A stretch of 64,000 nt of DNA from Gemmatimonadota bacterium (GTDB lineage Bacteria > Gemmatimonadota > Gemmatimonadetes > Gemmatimonadales > GWC2-71-9): contig QHVB01000040.1 of the NCBI GenBank assembly GCA_003222195.1, positions 1 through 64,000 of the forward strand, in the 5' to 3' direction. Position 1 is the stretch's first letter, and each line of letters opens with the position of its first letter. Of the stretch, positions 51,001 through 58,896 are shown in pieces. The position numbers and the translations under genes were made by a program. Under the pieces are notes generated by a model. That model did not search any database and had not been told where the DNA came from. It saw only the letters and a program-made list of their open reading frames with translations.

Positions 51001-52112
51001 CGCTGGCGCGCAGCTGCTTCGGATGCTTGTTGCTTCCGGGAGTGCTCGCCGCGCAGGCCGCGACGGCCGTCGCGCGCACGGGCGTCACGTTCGAATCCTA
51101 CTCCTTCGGCTCGGGGCTCGCATTCGATCGCCTCAGCGAGCTCACGATTCCGGTCAGCGTCTCGCAGCGCATCGCGGGCGGCAGGCTGGTCCTCGATCTC
51201 AGCACCGCCTTTGCGCGCGCGTCCGTCACCCCAGCCGGCGGCGGAGCGGCCGCGATTACGCATTCGGGACTCGTCGACACCGATCTGCGCGCGACCTACA
51301 GCATCATTCCCGGGAAGCTGGTGCTCAATCTCGTCGGCACGATCCCGACGGGCGCGACCGGCGTACCCGATACGACGATCCCACTGTTTGGGGCGACGGG
51401 CACGCATCTCTTCGGGTTCACGACGCCGAGTTTTGGCTCGGGCGGCGCGTTTTCCGCCGGCTTTGCGTCCGCCGTCAAAATGGGTGAGAACTGGGCCGTG
51501 GGGATGGGCGCGAGCTACCGGTACGCCGCGAGCTACGTGCCGGTTCAAGGCGGTGACGAAATGAGCCCGGGCGGCGAAGTCCGCGGGCGGTTCGGCGTCG
51601 AAGGGCCGTTCGGCGCGGGGAAGTACTTCCGCGGTGCGCTCGTCTACACGACGACCGCTGCCAACGATCTCGGCGCGAGGGGCCAGAGCACAATTGGCGA
51701 CCGCGTGCTCGGGTACGTCGCGGTGAGTATGCCGTTCGGGAACTCGCAGCTCTCGTTGTACGGCTGGGACATGCGACGTCTACGCGCCCGCAACGCTGCC
51801 AGCGCGGGAACGCTGTCCGTCCCCCGCGGCAATGTGCTCGCGGTCGGGGGACGGCTCGATCGTCCCATGGGTCCCAAGGCGACGCTGTCGCCGCTGCTCG
51901 AATTCCGGCATGAGTTGACTGGGCCTGGCCCGACAATGGAACTGCTCGGTTACCTACTGCGGGCGGGTGCCGACCTGCGGTACCGGTTGAGCGATCGCGC
52001 GGCCGGGGTGATCCAGGCGCAACTGGCGTTCGGGACGCTGCACGCTGAAGGGACTAGCGTCTCGATTGTCGGTCCGCGCCTCGGCGTCATGATCGAGTGG
52101 GCGCGCCCCTAG
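50997..52112 (+). CDS. Outer-membrane beta-barrel protein
   Basis: 371 residues from ATG 50997. Sec signal (cleavage after LAAQA), then alternating strands with aromatic ends: VTFESYSFGSGLAFDRLSELTIPVS, GWDMRRLRARNAASAGT loop region, and a terminal GPRLGVMIEWARP. The overall pattern is of a 14-18-strand barrel. It shares an operon with the CsgG-like lipoprotein, suggesting a joint envelope complex. Its end overlaps the convergent RDD-SpoIIM gene by 26 nt. Confidence 0.82.
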   Translation: MTLARSCFGCLLLPGVLAAQAATAVARTGVTFESYSFGSGLAFDRLSELTIPVSVSQRIAGGRLVLDLSTAFARASVTPAGGGAAAITHSGLVDTDLRATYSIIPGKLVLNLVGTIPTGATGVPDTTIPLFGATGTHLFGFTTPSFGSGGAFSAGFASAVKMGENWAVGMGASYRYAASYVPVQGGDEMSPGGEVRGRFGVEGPFGAGKYFRGALVYTTTAANDLGARGQSTIGDRVLGYVAVSMPFGNSQLSLYGWDMRRLRARNAASAGTLSVPRGNVLAVGGRLDRPMGPKATLSPLLEFRHELTGPGPTMELLGYLLRAGADLRYRLSDRAAGVIQAQLAFGTLHAEGTSVSIVGPRLGVMIEWARP

Positions 52113-53673
52113 CCTCGAGATACCCGTTCGCTAAGTAGAGCACCAAGAAGACTGCGCTCGCCGCGCTGACCCCGTATTTCCACGCGGCCGGCGCCGAGGA
52201 TGTCGACAACAACCCCTCGATTGTCCCCGCAATCGCCAGGAGCGTGACGACCGCACCGATCATTCGCGCTGCGATTCGGCCCTCCACGACCAAGGCGTCA
52301 CGGCGCGTCCGATCGCCCGGTGCGATCATCGCCTTCGCGAGGCGAAATCCCGCCCCCGCCGAGATGAAGATCGCCGTCAACTCGAGTACGCCGTGCCCCA
52401 GCACGAAGGTCAGGAGATAGTTCAGCGCCTGATAATTCCGAAACAGACCCAGCGCGAGCCCGAACATCATCCCATTCGCAAACAGCAGCCAAGTGGTGAG
52501 CACGCCGGCCGTGAGACCGCCGACGAAGGTGCCGAACGACACGGTGATATTGTTGGTGATGATCAGCGCCGCCACCTGGGGGCGTTCTTCCTTATTTGTC
52601 TCGGCGTAGCCGCGGCCCTCCGCCTGATTCTCTGCTGCCGCTTCCGCGCGGGCCACCATGACGGGTGACACAAGCTCTTCCGCGAGGGCCGGGCGCTCGC
52701 GAATCATGACGTAGCCCACAGCGGCAGGGATAGAGAAGAGCAAGAAAGCGAGCAGCACATATTGCCATGATTGCACCACCGCCGCCGGGAAATCGCGGAG
52801 GATGTAGTGGGGCAGCGGCGTGCGCTGCTTCCCCCGTGCCCGATACAGGGCATTGTGCCCCGCCGTGACCACGCGCTCCAGGTAAGCGATCACCCGCGGA
52901 TCGACCTGGTAGGTCCGCGACACACTGACGAGATAGCCCTGCAGATCCGGCATCCGGCGGGGAATGCGCGGCTCGAATCGCCGCACCAGATCGGCGGTGA
53001 TGCGCGCCTGGACGTCGGGTGTCAGCTCATTGAGGCGTCCGAGGAAACGGTCCAGCAAGCGGAATTCTTCCTCCGCGAGCTCCGGAGGGCCGGTCTCGAC
53101 CGCTTCCCCCGTGCTGTCGTGCCCGGGTGCTCCGACCGTCGCGCCTAGGGTCCAGTCTGTGGGCCGGTCACGCACCACGATCGTGCCCGCGGCCATGTCA
53201 CCCAGGCGCTTGTTGCTGGGGTGGAGCGCGATCGAAAGGATCGCGGGAGCGAACGGCACAGCGGGGAAATAGCAGTCGATGAAACGGACGAGATTCCGAA
53301 CCACCGCGGCCTGCGGCGTGAGCGACCGGCCCGTATCCATCACGACGCGAATCCCCAGCGCCTGCTTCCCCGGCGTCCGGCCGCCGTTCAGCGCCTCGAA
53401 CAGCGTGAAGTATCCCCAGACGAGGCAAAAGGTGAGCAAAATGAGTCCGGCGGTCAGCCACCCCGACGCCGTGCCATGCGGGACGATATCGCTGACGATC
53501 GCCCCGCCCCCGACCCAGAGCAGCATGAGTCCGAGCCACACCAAGAGCAGATCGAGCAGCCCGGCGGCCACGCGCGACCCCACGCCGGCCAGCTCGAATC
53601 GGACGTCCACGTGCTCTGGCGTCTCGACGCCGTGATGTTGACGTAGATCGAGGTCTCGCGCGGACGCTGGCAT
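52087..53673 (-). CDS. Fused RDD-family and SpoIIM-like membrane protein
   Basis: 528 residues from ATG 53673. Residues ~20-170 are an RDD domain (VGSRVAAGLLDLLLVW with the Arg-Asp pair pattern, GRTPGKQALGIRVV). Residues ~290-510 are a SpoIIM/COG1300 domain with five membrane segments (FGTFVGGLTAGVLTTW, TFVLGHGVLELTAIFISAGAGFRLA). In mycobacteria RDD and SpoIIM are adjacent separate genes next to moxR-DUF58 genes (Rv3692-Rv3695); here they are one protein. SpoIIM in Bacillus is needed for peptidoglycan remodelling in sporulation. No other sporulation genes are seen. Confidence 0.9.
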   Translation of the reverse strand: MPASARDLDLRQHHGVETPEHVDVRFELAGVGSRVAAGLLDLLLVWLGLMLLWVGGGAIVSDIVPHGTASGWLTAGLILLTFCLVWGYFTLFEALNGGRTPGKQALGIRVVMDTGRSLTPQAAVVRNLVRFIDCYFPAVPFAPAILSIALHPSNKRLGDMAAGTIVVRDRPTDWTLGATVGAPGHDSTGEAVETGPPELAEEEFRLLDRFLGRLNELTPDVQARITADLVRRFEPRIPRRMPDLQGYLVSVSRTYQVDPRVIAYLERVVTAGHNALYRARGKQRTPLPHYILRDFPAAVVQSWQYVLLAFLLFSIPAAVGYVMIRERPALAEELVSPVMVARAEAAAENQAEGRGYAETNKEERPQVAALIITNNITVSFGTFVGGLTAGVLTTWLLFANGMMFGLALGLFRNYQALNYLLTFVLGHGVLELTAIFISAGAGFRLAKAMIAPGDRTRRDALVVEGRIAARMIGAVVTLLAIAGTIEGLLSTSSAPAAWKYGVSAASAVFLVLYLANGYLEARGAPTRS

Positions 53674-53679
53674 TTCCTC

Positions 53680-53685
53680 ATTTTA
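53680..53685 (-). promoter_or_regulatory. Possible -10 (TAAAAT) at a leaderless start of the RDD-SpoIIM gene
   Basis: Read on the minus strand, TAAAAT ends 6 nt before the ATG at 53673, a spacing that would place the transcript start at or next to the start codon. The -35 region (CTGCGT) is weak. GAGGAA lies directly against the ATG, too close for a normal SD. Confidence 0.35.
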
Positions 53686-53753
53686 GCGTTGAATCATCAC
53701 CCACGCAGGGAGCGACCATTACTTCGAGCCACGCAGATTCCAACGTCAGGCCG

Positions 53754-54605
53754 ATGCAGCTCGGTGAAATCCTCGACGGCAGTTTCAGCATCTATCGCCG
53801 CCATTTCGGTCTGTTCATGCGGCTGAGCCTCGTGCTCATCTGCACTCCTGCCGTCGTGGGCGTGTACTTTGCCACCCGCGCCCTCTCGAACCCCATAGGA
53901 GCGGCGAACTGGGTGCAAGAACACGTCGCCGCGACCATCGGCTTCGGCCTGCTCGTGCTTTTCGTCTGGATCTTGATCAGCCTGCTGCTCAAAGCGGGGA
54001 CGATCCGCATCATCTCAGATTCGTATCTCGGAAACGAGCCGTCTCTCGGGGCCGCGCTGCAGTTCGGGACCGCGCGTATCATGCCGCTCTTGCTCGTGGC
54101 CATCTGCAAGACGTTGCTGATCTTCGTTCTCTACATCGCCATGGCGATCGCGGTTGCGGTGATGGGGGTCATCGGACGACTGCTGGGAGTGGGTGCGCTG
54201 TTTCTCTTCCTTGGGGTGATCGGCGCGCTATGGCTGTTCGCGTACGTGCTATGCGGCTATGGTCTGACGAGTATGGTCGTGGTGCTCGAGGACCTGGTTA
54301 GCGCCTTCGATGCATTCGGCCGCTCGGACCAGCTCACGCGTGACTCGCGACTCAAGGTGTTCTTTACGTGGCTGGTCATCGTCATCTTTACGAACATTCT
54401 CCCGTCGATCGTCGTGTTCGGCATCAGCGCGCTAGTCGGCCCCGAATCACCGGTTCAACCCTTCCTCAGTCTGGGGACTATCGTCCTGGGCGTTGTGCTG
54501 GCGCCGATTCTGCCCTGCGCGCTCACGCTCCTGTACTACGATCTCCGCGTCCGCCGTGAGGCGTTCGACCTGGAGATTCTGAGCGAGCGATTGGGGACAC
54601 GCTGA
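53754..54605 (+). CDS. Polytopic membrane protein (DUF7847-like)
   Basis: 283 residues from ATG 53754. MQLGEILDGSFSIYRRHFGLFMRLSL at the start, then six hydrophobic segments. The GEILDxxFxLYRRHF opening is typical of a family annotated as a glycerophosphodiester phosphodiesterase membrane domain (DUF7847). No catalytic residues are apparent. First gene of the DUF4129/DUF4350/MoxR/DUF58 operon. Confidence 0.8.
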   Translation: MQLGEILDGSFSIYRRHFGLFMRLSLVLICTPAVVGVYFATRALSNPIGAANWVQEHVAATIGFGLLVLFVWILISLLLKAGTIRIISDSYLGNEPSLGAALQFGTARIMPLLLVAICKTLLIFVLYIAMAIAVAVMGVIGRLLGVGALFLFLGVIGALWLFAYVLCGYGLTSMVVVLEDLVSAFDAFGRSDQLTRDSRLKVFFTWLVIVIFTNILPSIVVFGISALVGPESPVQPFLSLGTIVLGVVLAPILPCALTLLYYDLRVRREAFDLEILSERLGTR

Positions 54606-54688
54606 TCACGGGTCGGTTTGCTTTTCTGCAAGCTCCCACACTGCCGCCGCCCCCCGTTGCCGACTCGCTACGGCGCGCGCTGAGCCGG

Positions 54689-55261
54689 GTGTTTGCCGGC
54701 CCCGAGTATCAGTGGGTCGAGCAGCAGCGACTGCTCTCGTGGTTCGCCCGCCAATGGCAGAACCTGAAGGACTGGCTCAATCGCCTGTCTGAGAATCATC
54801 CGCTCGGCTTCAACGTGCTCCTCGCGCTCCTCGTCATTGCGTTGGTGGCGCTCCTGGTTCACATCGGCTACGTCATGTGGCGCATCGTGCGGCCGGCGGC
54901 GCGGACCGGAACGCGGCCGTCCCCGGGCGTGGGTGTCGTGATGGACGCGCGGGCGCACGTCGCGCTGGCCGAGGAGCTCGCGCGGGAGGGGCGGTACGCC
55001 GAGGCGCAGGCGCACCGGTTCGTGGCCGCGGTATTGGAGCTCGACAAGCGGAAAGCGCTCCGCTTTCACGCTTCTAAAACGCCGGCCGAGTACGTGTCCG
55101 AGGCGCGGCTCGACGCGACTGGTCGCGCCGCGCTCGCGGCGCTCGTCGCGCAGCTGTACCGCCATCTGTTCGGTGCCGTCCCCTGCGATGAAACCGAGTA
55201 CCGCTCGTTTGGCGACGCCGCGCAGGAGCTGGCGCGAGGACCGCATGTCGTACCGGCTTGA
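54689..55261 (+). CDS. DUF4129 membrane protein with uncertain start
   Basis: 190 residues from GTG 54689. One membrane segment (about residues 32-54, LGFNVLLALLVIALVALLVHIGYVMW) is followed by a DUF4129 domain with VALAEELAREGRYAEAQAHRFVAAVLELDKRKALRFHASKTPAEYV and PCDETEYRSFGD. The frame is open upstream to the preceding stop and reads LQAPTLPPPPVADSLRRALSRV, a typical N-terminus for these proteins, but it lacks ATG/GTG/TTG; a CTG (54602) or ATC (54605) in the TGATC overlap would be needed. It overlaps DUF4350. Confidence 0.82.
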   Translation: MFAGPEYQWVEQQRLLSWFARQWQNLKDWLNRLSENHPLGFNVLLALLVIALVALLVHIGYVMWRIVRPAARTGTRPSPGVGVVMDARAHVALAEELAREGRYAEAQAHRFVAAVLELDKRKALRFHASKTPAEYVSEARLDATGRAALAALVAQLYRHLFGAVPCDETEYRSFGDAAQELARGPHVVPA

Positions 55262-56504
55262 GATCGGGCTGGCGCTGCTGTTCGCGCTGGCGCTCGGCGT
55301 GGTGGTGTGGGCCGGCAGTCGCCACTCGCGAATCGGGGAGCTGGATTTCCGCTCCTCGACCTTCCTCACCGGTCCTCGGGGGAGCAAGGCGCTGTACGAC
55401 GTCCTCTCCCAGCTCGGTCGGCGCACGGAGCGACGTCGGACGAAACTCGACAACGTTGCGACAGCCCGCGCGCGCCGGCCGGCAATTCTCGCCGTGCTGA
55501 ACCCCGTCATCCCGATGACCGACACGGAGCTCGAGCAGGTGGTGCGCTTCGTCCGCGGCGGCGGAGCGGTCGTCGCGAGCGGCTGGGGCGGCGGAATCGC
55601 CGAGTGTCTGGGATGGAGGATCCAGCCGGAGTTCCGCGCGGACAGCATCGCGGTGCGCGCACCCGGCGGCCTCCGGCTGCCGCGCGCCGCGCGCGTGCTG
55701 GCGCCACTCCAACGGGACACGAGCGGTCGCAGCGAGCTCCAGAATCTGGTCAAGCTCAGGGACGAGGTTGACGCCCCGGGGATTTGCAACACCCTGGCGC
55801 CCTTCGCCGTGGACACGATCGTGGCAGCCGTCAACAACCGGCCGGTGATCCTGCGCCTCCGCTATCGCGGGGGAGGAACCGTTACCCTCGCGGCCGATCC
55901 CGGATGGTTCACGAATCGGGTGTGGCGTGATACCGACGTGCCGGTAATCGCTCTCGCGCTGTTCTCCCCCGCGCGCGAGCATCCTGGATTGATCGTCTGG
56001 GATGAGTACCATCAAGGATTCGGCGAAGAAACGGGACCATCGCTCACCGGCCAAACCTGGCGGTGGTTGCGACAGTCTCCGGCGGGTTGGGCGATCCTGC
56101 AGCTCATCGCCATTGCCCTCGTGTGGCTCGCGACGACGGCCGTGCGCTTCGGTCCCGCGCTTTCCGTGATCGAACGGCGGCGCCGCTCGCCGCTCGAGCA
56201 CCTCGAAGCCCTTGGCGCCGGCCTCGAAAGCGCGGCCGATGCCAACACCGCCGTGCAGCGGCTCGCGCTCGGATTGCGGCGCCGGTTGAGCCGTGCGGGT
56301 CACACCGCCAACGGCGATGTGCTGCCGTGGGTCGACAGCCTGGAACTGGCGATGCGGGGGCCGCGGGGCCGCGCTGCCGTTCGCCGGTTACATGATTTGC
56401 TCACCGCACGCGATCGCGATGCGCAGCGCGTGCTTGACACCGCTCAAGCCGTGGAGGATGTGTGGGAGGAACTGGGCCCGCGCACGACGCGCAACGCATC
56501 GTAG
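55245..56504 (+). CDS. DUF4350 membrane-anchored protein
   Basis: 419 residues from ATG 55245, inside the end of the DUF4129 gene. An N-terminal membrane segment (4-24) is followed by a DUF4350 domain: LDFRSSTFLTGPRGSKALYDVLSQLGRRTERR, a VVRFVRGGGAVVASGWGGG loop and VWDEYHQGFG. A second helix lies near 285-305. Large C-terminal cytoplasmic helices follow. It overlaps the MoxR gene by 43 nt. Confidence 0.87.
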   Translation: MSYRLEIGLALLFALALGVVVWAGSRHSRIGELDFRSSTFLTGPRGSKALYDVLSQLGRRTERRRTKLDNVATARARRPAILAVLNPVIPMTDTELEQVVRFVRGGGAVVASGWGGGIAECLGWRIQPEFRADSIAVRAPGGLRLPRAARVLAPLQRDTSGRSELQNLVKLRDEVDAPGICNTLAPFAVDTIVAAVNNRPVILRLRYRGGGTVTLAADPGWFTNRVWRDTDVPVIALALFSPAREHPGLIVWDEYHQGFGEETGPSLTGQTWRWLRQSPAGWAILQLIAIALVWLATTAVRFGPALSVIERRRRSPLEHLEALGAGLESAADANTAVQRLALGLRRRLSRAGHTANGDVLPWVDSLELAMRGPRGRAAVRRLHDLLTARDRDAQRVLDTAQAVEDVWEELGPRTTRNAS

Positions 56505-57418
56505 AGGGCTTACGCAAAGTAGTGCTGGGACAAGACGCGGCGACGCTCGAGGTGCTCGTCTGCCTGCTCGCGCGCGGGCATATCCTGCTCGAGGGCGTCC
56601 CCGGCACGGCCAAGACGTTGCTCGTGCGTACGCTCGCGCTGGCGCTCGACGTGCGGTTCGTGCGCATTCAGTTCACCCCGGACCTGATGCCCGCCGACAT
56701 CACCGGGATCACGTTGCTCACGGGCGCCCAGCAATTCTCGTTTCGACCGGGTCCGATATTCGCCGATCTCGTCCTGGCGGATGAAATCAATCGCGCTCCC
56801 GCGAAAACACAGGCCGCGCTGCTCGAGGCGATGCAGGAGCGGACCGTCACCATCGACGGTCAGAGTCATCCCCTGTCGTCGACCTTCACGGTGTTCGCGA
56901 CACAGAACCCAATCGAGTTCGAAGGCACCTATCCATTGCCCGAGGCCGAGTTGGACAGGTTCATGGCGAAGGTGCTGGTCGGATATCCGTCGGCCGATGT
57001 CGAGCAGGGAATCCTCAGCCGCTACATCGACGGCTTCGAAGCGGATCGCCCCGATACCTACGGCGTGAGCCCGGTCGTCAACGCAGACGGCCTCGAGTCA
57101 CTGCGCCGGCAGGTGGATGCGGTGCGGGTCGAACCCCGGATCACGGGATACATCACGGCGATCGTGCGCGCGACGCGCGAAGCCGCGTCGCTGACCCTGG
57201 GCGCCAGCCCGCGGGCCGGCGTCGCGCTCTTCAAGGCGGCACGCGCCGCAGCGTTGCTCGACGGCCGCGATTACGTCATCCCGGACGACGTGAAGCGGCT
57301 GGCGCCCGCGATCCTGCGGCATCGCGTCAATGTCGCGCCCGAGCTCGAGCTCGAGGGCGTCACGGCGGATCAGGCGCTCAAAGCGATTCTGGACCGGATC
57401 GAGGCTCCGACCGCGTGA
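56462..57418 (+). CDS. MoxR-family AAA+ ATPase
   Basis: 318 residues from GTG 56462. Walker A GVPGTAKT (45-52), Walker B LVLADEINRAPAKTQAALLEAMQE, sensor FATQNPIEFEGTYPLPEAELDRFM. This is the standard MoxR/RavA set. These ATPases act as chaperones for assembly of von Willebrand-domain proteins or complexes. Its partner is the DUF58 protein, which overlaps it by 4 nt. Confidence 0.93.
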   Translation: MGGTGPAHDAQRIVEGLRKVVLGQDAATLEVLVCLLARGHILLEGVPGTAKTLLVRTLALALDVRFVRIQFTPDLMPADITGITLLTGAQQFSFRPGPIFADLVLADEINRAPAKTQAALLEAMQERTVTIDGQSHPLSSTFTVFATQNPIEFEGTYPLPEAELDRFMAKVLVGYPSADVEQGILSRYIDGFEADRPDTYGVSPVVNADGLESLRRQVDAVRVEPRITGYITAIVRATREAASLTLGASPRAGVALFKAARAAALLDGRDYVIPDDVKRLAPAILRHRVNVAPELELEGVTADQALKAILDRIEAPTA

Positions 57419-58830
57419 ATCTGCAGCCGCTGCTGCTCCCCAGCGCGGCCATCGCGGCATTCGTCGCGCTGTGGTACGCGCTCGGCAGCGTGGCGGGGAT
57501 TCTGTGGACACCGCGCGCCCTGCTGATTGGCGGACTCCTGTCGCTCGCCGGCGTCGCCGGATTCTGGACGCCGTGGGGGGGGTGGGGGGGGTGGGGGGGG
57601 GGCCTCGATGTGATGCTGCTCGCCGACGTCGTGTTGCTCCTCCTCATTTGGCTCGACGCGACGCTTGCCCAAACCGTGGTCGTCACGCGCGAGCCGCTAG
57701 CCGCGTTGTCCGTGGGGCATCCGGGCGAGGTCACCTACCGCTGGACCAACCCTGCTGCGCGCCGGGCTCGGCTGCAGGTCCGGGAGGTGCGTCCCGATAT
57801 CCTGGGCGGGGTGCAACCGCCGCGCGCCGTGCGCATTCCGCCACGGTCGGTGACCCCGGAGCGCGTCCCGGTGATTCCACGGCGACGTGGCCGGGAGACC
57901 GGCGGGGCGGGTGGCTTCGTGCTCGACAGCATCGGGCCGCTCGGGCTCGGACGGCATCGGGTGCACGTACCGTTGCCGTGGGATGTGGTGGTTTATCCGC
58001 CGCTCGTATCGGTGCGGCTGCGCGCGTCCGTGGCCGAGGCGCTACGGCGGCGCGATGCCGGGATCAAGCCGATCCGGCGCCTCGGCGAGGGACGGCTGTT
58101 CGAGTCCTTGCGCGAGTGGGTCCCCGGCGACGATCTGCGGCACATCGATTGGAAGGCGACTGCGCGGCGAGCCAAAGTCATCACGCGCCAGTACGAAGCG
58201 GAGCGGCGCCAGCAGGTGTTGCTGGTGCTGGATACGGGCCGGCTCATGACGGCGGAAGTCGGTGGAGTAGCGCGGCTGGACTTCGCGGTCCAGGCCGCGC
58301 TCGAGCTGGCGTATGCCGCGGCGCAGCATGATGACAACGTCGGCATCATGACCTTCGCGGACGGCGTCCAGCATTTCGTCGCCCCCGAGCGAGGCCGTGG
58401 CGGCGTGCGGCGCGTGTTGGATGTGCTCGCGGAAGTACAGCCGAAGCTCGTCGAGCCGGATTATCCGGGAGCCTTTCGCTATCTCGCCGCGCGCAACCGG
58501 AAGCGCGCGCTGACCGTGCTCTTCACGGATGTCATCGACCGGTTTGCATCCGATGCGCTCGTCGCGAATGTGGCGACGCTCCGACCCCGGCACCTGCCGC
58601 TCGCCGTGACGCTGCGCAATCCCGAGCTCGATGCCGCCGCCGCGGGACGGCCCACGACGTCGCGTGACGCCTTCCGCAAGGCGGCGGCCGAGGAGCTGCT
58701 CCACGCGCGCGAGGAGGCGCTGGGGCGCATGCGGCGAGCGGGAGTGATCGTGATTGACGTCACACCGGAACGCGCCGCGCAGGCGGTGGTCACGAAGTAT
58801 CTCGACCTCAAGCGCCGGGGCACACTCTAA
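57415..58830 (+). CDS. DUF58 domain protein
   Basis: 471 residues from GTG 57415. Two to three membrane segments in the first 90 residues flank a W-G-G repeat encoded by a G-tract (57575-57602). Residues ~195-290 contain the DUF58 core: VWVPGDDLRHIDWKATARRAKVITRQYEAERRQQ. Residues ~270-460 form a vWA-like domain (VLLVLDTGRLM, GIMTFADGVQ). MoxR-DUF58 pairs are conserved in many bacteria. Confidence 0.9.
   Translation: MNLQPLLLPSAAIAAFVALWYALGSVAGILWTPRALLIGGLLSLAGVAGFWTPWGGWGGWGGGLDVMLLADVVLLLLIWLDATLAQTVVVTREPLAALSVGHPGEVTYRWTNPAARRARLQVREVRPDILGGVQPPRAVRIPPRSVTPERVPVIPRRRGRETGGAGGFVLDSIGPLGLGRHRVHVPLPWDVVVYPPLVSVRLRASVAEALRRRDAGIKPIRRLGEGRLFESLREWVPGDDLRHIDWKATARRAKVITRQYEAERRQQVLLVLDTGRLMTAEVGGVARLDFAVQAALELAYAAAQHDDNVGIMTFADGVQHFVAPERGRGGVRRVLDVLAEVQPKLVEPDYPGAFRYLAARNRKRALTVLFTDVIDRFASDALVANVATLRPRHLPLAVTLRNPELDAAAAGRPTTSRDAFRKAAAEELLHAREEALGRMRRAGVIVIDVTPERAAQAVVTKYLDLKRRGTL
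57575..57602 (+). repeat. G8-T-G8-T-G10 homopolymer tract inside the DUF58 gene
   Basis: Three G runs of 8, 8 and 10 separated by single T residues, coding for Trp-Gly-Gly repeats in a loop between membrane helices. It is by far the longest homopolymer in the window. Such runs slip during replication, and loss or gain of one G would frameshift the gene. Four or more G-blocks also allow G-quadruplex formation. Confidence 0.95.
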
Positions 58831-58857
58831 GTCACTGTCTGGCCCGAGCATGCCTCG

Positions 58858-58863
58858 TATAGT
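58858..58863 (+). promoter_or_regulatory. -10-like element (TATAGT)
   Basis: TATAGT lies immediately before ATG 58864 and 33 nt before the in-frame ATG 58897. If used as -10, transcription would start after the first ATG and leave a ~27-nt leader for the second, which supports 58897 as the real start. No clear -35. Confidence 0.4.
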
Positions 58864-58896
58864 ATGTTCGGTCCTCACGTTCCCGGATTGGCCTGG

